From Caulobacter vibrioides OR37 (GTDB taxonomy: Bacteria > Pseudomonadota > Alphaproteobacteria > Caulobacterales > Caulobacteraceae), in NCBI RefSeq assembly GCF_000372645.1, contig NZ_APMP01000001.1, positions 186,001 through 250,000 on the forward strand: a stretch of DNA of 64,000 nucleotides, written 5' to 3'. Below the pieces are notes generated by a model. That model was not told the DNA's origin, ran no database searches, and was given only the letters and a program-made list of their open reading frames with translations. The translations under genes were made by a program, and so were the position numbers. This document shows, piece by piece, positions 62,741-64,000 of this stretch. How positions within the stretch are numbered: the first letter of the stretch is position 1; each line of letters opens with the position of its first letter.

Positions 62741-63274
62741 ATGAAGACTCTCATCGCCACTACCCTGGTCGCTGGTTCGGTTCTCGCGGCCCCGCTCATG
62801 GCTCAGGCCCAGAATTCGACGGAGGTCTACGGCTCTCTGAATTATGACCAAACTCGGACCCGAGGCGCCGACACCGGCGCTATTCAAGGGCGCGTGGGCG
62901 CCAAGTTTACGCCTAATTTTGGCGTTGAAGCCGAAGCCGCTGGCGGCGTCGATGGCGACACCGTCTACACCCCGGGCGGTCCCGCTCACGTGAAGATGGA
63001 GCACCAGGTCGCGGCCTACGCCGTCGGCTACCTGCCGGTGACCCAGAACCTCGATCTTCTGGGCCGCGTCGGGTATGGGTCGACGAAGTTCAGCACCAAC
63101 AATCCGGCCGCCACCGACTTCGACGGCAGCCATGACAGCTGGAACTATGGCGTCGGCGCCCAGTACAAGATCGACGACAAGAACGGCATCCGCGCCGACT
63201 GGACCAAGTCCGAATACAGCAAGAGCGACTTGAGCTCGAACACGGTGTCGCTGGGCTACGTCCGCAAGTTCTAG
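62741..63274 (+). CDS. Small outer-membrane beta-barrel protein (OmpX/porin-like)
   Basis: A 177-residue protein with a signal peptide (about 1-23, ending MAQAQ) and a predicted eight-stranded barrel: alternating short strands such as TEVYGSLNYD, GAIQGRVGAKF, HQVAAYAVGYLP, LDLLGRVGYGS, SWNYGVGAQYKI and NTVSLGYVRKF, ending in the aromatic C-terminal Phe that BAM recognises. Loops are Asp/Ser/Gly-rich. GGAG precedes the ATG at a suitable spacing. It belongs to the OmpA/OmpX-like OMP_b-brl group; a specific role is not evident. Confidence 0.88.
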   Translation: MKTLIATTLVAGSVLAAPLMAQAQNSTEVYGSLNYDQTRTRGADTGAIQGRVGAKFTPNFGVEAEAAGGVDGDTVYTPGGPAHVKMEHQVAAYAVGYLPVTQNLDLLGRVGYGSTKFSTNNPAATDFDGSHDSWNYGVGAQYKIDDKNGIRADWTKSEYSKSDLSSNTVSLGYVRKF

Positions 63275-63293
63275 GCGTCGGCTCGAAGTGAAG

Positions 63294-63321
63294 ACGGCGC
63301 GCCTCTCGCGGGGCGCGCCGT
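63294..63321 (+). terminator. Terminator after the outer-membrane protein gene
   Basis: ACGGCGCGCC (63294-63303) pairs perfectly with GGCGCGCCGT (63312-63321) around 8 bases, then TTGCTT. It lies 20 bases after the stop, converging with the DUF805 gene. Confidence 0.8.
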
Positions 63322-63335
63322 TTGCTTGGGCGGGA

Positions 63336-63815
63336 TCAGCTGATGATGGTCGGCTGATCCGGCGTCGCGGGCGTGGCCGCGTAATAGTGGTTGTGGATCA
63401 CCGGGCCGGCGCCGGGCGGACCGGGGCGGCCTTTGGGATCCTCGCCATAGCGGTTCGGGCCAGGCGTGCTGTCCAGAAGCGTGAAGATCAGGATCACGAA
63501 GCTGCCGAAGGGGATGAAGCTGATCAGCAGCCACCACCCCGACTTGTCCGTGTCATGCAGGCGCCGGACCGTGACGGCGAGCGCCGGAATGATCAGAGCT
63601 ATGAAGAAGAGCAGCGCCAACAGGGTGAACAGGCCAACGAGGATAGCCACGGGCCCATCCTGTCGACCGCTCGTCGTCCCATAGGCGACCGAAGCAATGA
63701 TGAAGAAGCCGGCGGTCACCAGCAGCTGGAAGAGCGCGAACAGCCAGTACTCCGACCGCCTGGCCCGGCCTTCGAACACCGCGAACTTGCGTAGCGGCTC
63801 AAGCATCAAGCTCAT
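63336..63815 (-). CDS. DUF805-family membrane protein
   Basis: A 159-residue inner-membrane protein. It starts at ATG 63815 (a GTG precedes it). The DUF805 pattern is visible: GRARRSEYWLFALFQLL (helix 1), helices at about 50-75 (LVGLFTLLALLFFIALII) and 88-106 (GWWLLISFIPFGSFVIL), with the conserved VRRLHDTDKSGWW between. A Gly/Pro-rich cytoplasmic tail ends in HNHYYAATPATPDQPTIIS. Function unknown; such proteins are small and common in several copies per genome. Confidence 0.9.
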   Translation of the reverse strand: MSLMLEPLRKFAVFEGRARRSEYWLFALFQLLVTAGFFIIASVAYGTTSGRQDGPVAILVGLFTLLALLFFIALIIPALAVTVRRLHDTDKSGWWLLISFIPFGSFVILIFTLLDSTPGPNRYGEDPKGRPGPPGAGPVIHNHYYAATPATPDQPTIIS

Positions 63816-64000
63816 CACACTTCCCCTTTTGGCGACGCCGAGGCGGCGCGCTCAACCCTAGGGGAGGATAGCCAAGGCCGGTGGTGTTGGTAAAGCCCGG
63901 GGCTCGCGCTTGACGCCCGGGCCTGGATCGTCAATCTGAACGGCAATAAGTTATCGGGGGGATGCGTCGGTCTTGGACAAGGCGCTGTTGATTCAGCTGG

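Noticed and set aside
63973-64000. Possible start of a gene (TTG GAC AAG GCG ...) at the window end
   Set aside because: Only nine codons are visible, with no ribosome binding site or recognisable residues; 63816-64000 is otherwise featureless.

Overview
The window is high-GC chromosomal DNA from an alphaproteobacterium, almost certainly a Caulobacter or very close relative. Supporting signs are the bactofilin BacA next to an M23 peptidase, a DgcB-type diguanylate cyclase, an RNase E ending in the GWW-type PNPase-binding tail, LexA behind GTTC-N7-GTTC boxes, the NDUFA12/DUF2155/aat cluster, GANTC-containing intergenic palindromes, and a gene order that matches what I remember of the C. crescentus CC_1844-CC_1902 region. 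It is mostly core genome. I see no phage, IS element, CRISPR array, rRNA or tRNA.

Layout. 1-2.7 kb: 3' end of comEC, a PEP-mutase-family gene, and lexA with two SOS boxes. 2.7-9.8 kb (minus strand): ppiD, trpE, trpG, trpD, trpC and an acyltransferase, interrupted by a palindromic repeat and a small membrane ORF on the other strand. 9.9-12.6 kb: tpiA and aspS, ending in a strong terminator. 12.7-17 kb: two secreted pentapeptide-repeat paralogues and a 906-aa degenerate relative of the B12-dependent ribonucleotide reductase NrdJ. 17.2-21.4 kb: NDUFA12, DUF2155, aat, accC, accB, aroQ. 21.5-23.2 kb: thiS, thiG and a Phd/VapC-type toxin-antitoxin pair. 23.3-28.9 kb: DsbA-like lipoprotein, M48 protease, rne with a long leader. 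28.9-37.7 kb: cell-envelope genes (amidase, bifunctional PBP, LytM-type M23 protein, bacA) plus prfB with a programmed +1 frameshift, bcp and tyrS. 37.9-41.1 kb: anmK, a type II NADH dehydrogenase behind an FNR/FixK-type box, an alpha/beta hydrolase. 41.3-48.8 kb: one long Fe-S operon: iscR, a group I cysteine desulfurase, sufB, an unknown ORF, sufC, sufD, sufS, a DUF59 (SufT-type) gene, an A-type carrier and a small Cys-rich ORF, nearly all with overlapping stops and starts. 48.8-54 kb: acyltransferase, TetR regulator, glycosyltransferase 9, DUF6165, ACT protein, enoyl-CoA hydratase, dgcB. 54.2-64 kb: coniferyl-aldehyde-type dehydrogenase, rhlE-type helicase, sdhE, mfd, a KAS III-like synthase, a small outer-membrane beta-barrel protein and a DUF805 protein.

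How the parts fit. Several blocks are functional units: tryptophan branch synthesis (trpEGDC), malonyl-CoA formation (accBC) with aroQ, peptidoglycan synthesis and turnover (amidase, PBP, M23, BacA, AnmK), and Fe-S cluster assembly under IscR control.

The points most worth following up are the catalytically stripped NrdJ-like protein with a pair of possible NrdR boxes 32 bp apart; the unknown, visibly less GC-rich ORF spliced seamlessly between sufB and sufC, and the Cys-rich ORF at the end of the same operon; a palindromic repeat translated in frame in SufS; the Asp at the nucleophile elbow of the alpha/beta hydrolase; and the FNR/FixK box nearly on top of the ndh start.
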